Source: an uncultured Selenomonadales bacterium
GTDB lineage: Bacteria > Bacillota_C > Negativicutes > Selenomonadales > Selenomonadaceae
DNA length: 5,610 nucleotides
Reading direction: 5' to 3'
Assembly (NCBI GenBank): GCA_946407175.1
Contig: CAMJNB010000118.1
Span: forward strand, 1-5,610
The stretch's first letter is position 1. Every line of letters starts with the position of its first letter. Below, one piece after another: positions 3,385 through 5,610 of the stretch. Position numbers and translations under genes: made by a program. The notes under the pieces were generated by a model. It did no database searches and was not told where the DNA came from. It worked only from the letters and a program-made list of their open reading frames with translations.

Positions 3385-5610
3385 GTGAAACCGTTGAAAT
3401 TGAAAATGCAAGCGTTTGGACCGTACGTCAATCAGGTTGAAATAGATTTTGAAACGGGACTGAAAGGCAGTAACTTTTTTTTGATACACGGCGCGACGGG
3501 TTCAGGCAAGACTACGATTTTGGACGCGATTTGTTACGCGCTGTACGGCAAATGCTCCGGCGAAAATCGTACCGGCGAGATGATGAGGTCTGAAAAGGCT
3601 GATATAAGTCTACACACGGAAGTTGATTTTACCTTCGCGCTGGGCGGCAAGATTTACCGAGTTATACGCAATCCCAAAAGTTGGCGAGAGAGTAAGCGCG
3701 GTGACGGCTACGTTGAGGACAAGGCGGCAGTTAAAATCTACGAGGACGGCAAGGCGGTTGTTGTCGACAAGAATGTAGATTTTTTCAAAGACCTTTTACA
3801 ATTCAACGTGAATCAATTTCGGCAGGTAGTCTTGTTACCGCAGGGTGAGTTCAGAAAATTTTTAATGTCAAATTCCGGTGAGCGCGGCGAGATTCTCAAC
3901 GTAATTTTTAACGCGGACTTGTACAAGGCGGTTGAAAATAAGCTTAAGGAGAAGGCGAAAGACGCGGAATTAAATTTCAGTGACATTGAAAATCGCAGAA
4001 AAAATTATTTAGACGAGGCAAAAAATTTATCTGATTCGGACGCTGAAAGTTTTGATGAAAAGGCGATTGACGCGCAGATTGAAAAATTTGCCGCCGATTT
4101 AAAAACTTTCGACGCTGAAATTGTAAAGCTGAAAAGTCAAGCCGACACTGCCGCCGCAATTTTGGCTGACGGTAAAGCACTGCACGCGGACTTTGAAAAG
4201 CGGGATAAAAGCGCCAAAATTTTGAGTGACGCGAAAATTGCATTGACAGACGCCGAAAAAAATTTTAACACCGCGCAGGAACGCTACAGCCAAGTCAAGG
4301 CAGATGAACCGCGCTTAAGCAAGCTTGACGCCGAAATAAACGAGCTTAGCAAAATTCAAGGCAACGTGACCGACTTGCAAGCCGCGCGGAAAAAATTGGC
4401 GGACGCCGAAAAAGCCGAGCTTGATTCCAAAAGTGAATTGGAACGCTTGAAAAAAACTAAAGTCAACTATGAAAAGCGTTTAGCCGAATTGAAAGCGGAC
4501 GTTGCAAAGTACGAAGGCGCCGACGTGAAATTTTCAGATGCTAAGTCAAAGTTAAAAGACGCGCAGGAAAAACAGTTATACCTTGATAAATTGGCAAGCT
4601 TAAAAAAAGATTTGACTGCCGCTAATCAACGCTTGAACGTCGCGCAGAAAAATTTTGATGACGCCAAATTAAAATTGGACAGGTTAATAGCTCTGCAAAA
4701 ACTTTGTACCGCCGCGAAACTTGCCGCAACGCTGAAAGACGGTGAACCCTGTCCTGTCTGCGGCTCAACCGTGCACCCGCACCTTGCCGTGAGTGAAGAG
4801 GTTATCCCTAACGACGAAGACATTGAACGCGCCGAAACAGTTTTGGAACGCCGTCGAATGGAAAAAGACGCCGCCACTACCGCACCTGCAAAAATTACCG
4901 GCAAAATCGCCGCGATTGAAGACGCGCTGAAAAGGTACGTCGATACCTTGAGTGTTGACGCCGCGCAGAAATTGGTTGATGAAAGTAAAAGTGCCGCCGC
5001 AAAATTGGAAGATTCGCGCGAACGCTTGAAAACCGGCGAAGATATGACGCAGGAGCTTTACAAAAAGATTGAGGAGGTGACGGCTAAGGTTACCAAAAAA
5101 TCCAATGCAGCTGAAAATCTGCGCGGCATTGTCAATGAAAAAACTACGCAAATTCCCGCCGCTTATTTGAAAGAGTCGGAAAAAATTTCTGACGATTTAA
5201 AAGCTCGTCAACGTGACAGAGATAAACTGCAGGACGCTATAACTGCCGCCGAAAAAGATTTTCAAAGTGCAAGCAATAAAAAATCCCGCTTTGAAGGAGC
5301 GCTTAAAACTGCGGAAAAAAATTATTCAGACGACGCCGAAAAGGTTAAGGATAAAGAAAAGCCCGATATCGACGCGCTGAAAAGTCAATCGGACGCCACG
5401 CAGAAAATTTACGTCGACAAAAAAATTGCGGCTGAAAAAGTTAGCGATAACTTAAAGCACCTGCAGAAAATTTCAATTAAGCTGAAAAATTTGGCGGCGG
5501 AATTGGAAAGCGCTGAAGATATTTGTACCATGTGGAAAAAACTTTCAGAGACGGCGAACGGTAAACTTTCATTTCAGCGCTACTATTTAAATTCAATGTT
5601 TCAGCACGTG
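3385..5610 (+). CDS. sbcC: SbcC exonuclease subunit (Rad50-like), 3' end beyond the window
   Basis: ATPase subunit of the SbcCD nuclease, which opens hairpins and trims double-strand breaks. The 742 residues in the window contain no stop. The GTG start at 3385 has GAGG (3371-3374) upstream and gives the family's usual opening, KPLKLKMQAFGPY. Walker A is GATGSGKT (36-43). The Q-loop region is VVLLPQGEFRKFL (148-160). A long coiled coil rich in Ala, Asp, Glu and Lys (about 165-445) leads to the zinc hook CPVCGSTVHPH (456-466; Cys456 and Cys459), where two molecules join through zinc. The returning coiled coil runs to about 720, and SETANGKLSFQRYYLNSMF begins the C-terminal ATPase lobe. The signature motif and Walker B lie past the end. 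Complete homologues are about 1000-1050 residues. It starts 22 nt after the preceding gene. sbcD, usually immediately upstream, is not there. Confidence 0.96.
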   Translation, partial: MKPLKLKMQAFGPYVNQVEIDFETGLKGSNFFLIHGATGSGKTTILDAICYALYGKCSGENRTGEMMRSEKADISLHTEVDFTFALGGKIYRVIRNPKSWRESKRGDGYVEDKAAVKIYEDGKAVVVDKNVDFFKDLLQFNVNQFRQVVLLPQGEFRKFLMSNSGERGEILNVIFNADLYKAVENKLKEKAKDAELNFSDIENRRKNYLDEAKNLSDSDAESFDEKAIDAQIEKFAADLKTFDAEIVKLKSQADTAAAILADGKALHADFEKRDKSAKILSDAKIALTDAEKNFNTAQERYSQVKADEPRLSKLDAEINELSKIQGNVTDLQAARKKLADAEKAELDSKSELERLKKTKVNYEKRLAELKADVAKYEGADVKFSDAKSKLKDAQEKQLYLDKLASLKKDLTAANQRLNVAQKNFDDAKLKLDRLIALQKLCTAAKLAATLKDGEPCPVCGSTVHPHLAVSEEVIPNDEDIERAETVLERRRMEKDAATTAPAKITGKIAAIEDALKRYVDTLSVDAAQKLVDESKSAAAKLEDSRERLKTGEDMTQELYKKIEEVTAKVTKKSNAAENLRGIVNEKTTQIPAAYLKESEKISDDLKARQRDRDKLQDAITAAEKDFQSASNKKSRFEGALKTAEKNYSDDAEKVKDKEKPDIDALKSQSDATQKIYVDKKIAAEKVSDNLKHLQKISIKLKNLAAELESAEDICTMWKKLSETANGKLSFQRYYLNSMFQHV

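Noticed and set aside
4626..5151. Long open frames on the - strand inside sbcC
   Set aside because: They mirror the biased codon use of the coiled-coil coding strand, encode low-complexity protein and have no start signals. The same holds for antisense frames in the flagellin and in 2039-3141.
4201..5340. Recurring GACGCCGAAAAA-like bases in sbcC, considered as a DNA repeat
   Set aside because: They reflect recurring Asp-Ala-Glu-Lys in coiled-coil heptads at irregular spacing, not a repeat array or CRISPR.

Overview
The window looks like a chromosomal segment from a motile, anaerobic Firmicute. The flagellin and SbcC sequences look most like those of the Negativicutes (Selenomonas-type, gut or rumen). 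This is an impression from residue patterns, not a database result. All long genes lie on the + strand.

Layout: (1) 1-1317, a flagellin gene missing its 5' end, closed by an intrinsic terminator at 1383-1417. (2) 1318-1847, about 530 bases with no long gene, but dense in signals. It holds a strong promoter whose spacer is an 18-bp perfect palindrome, a leader that can mask its own Shine-Dalgarno, a 27-codon gene for a hydrophobic peptide, a long hairpin able to terminate transcription both ways, and a second, leftward promoter beyond the hairpin. Two pairs of direct repeats bracket these parts. (3) 1848-2528 and 2532-3362, a glycosyltransferase and a methyltransferase-fold protein, tightly coupled. 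(4) 3385-5610, the first 742 codons of sbcC (Rad50-like nuclease subunit), running off the window.

The main find is in region 2. Its layout matches the type I toxin-antitoxin plan of the Fst/par family. A toxin mRNA and a short antisense RNA converge on a shared bidirectional terminator. The direct repeats cover the toxin's ribosome binding site and start codon, and they are transcribed in opposite senses in the two RNAs. The antisense RNA could therefore pair with and silence the toxin start. The elements are visible in the sequence; the toxin-antitoxin function is inferred.

The glycosyltransferase and methyltransferase-like genes next to flagellin suggest a flagellin glycan modification cassette. 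sbcC follows after 22 nt and may be read from the same transcript. No sbcD precedes it.
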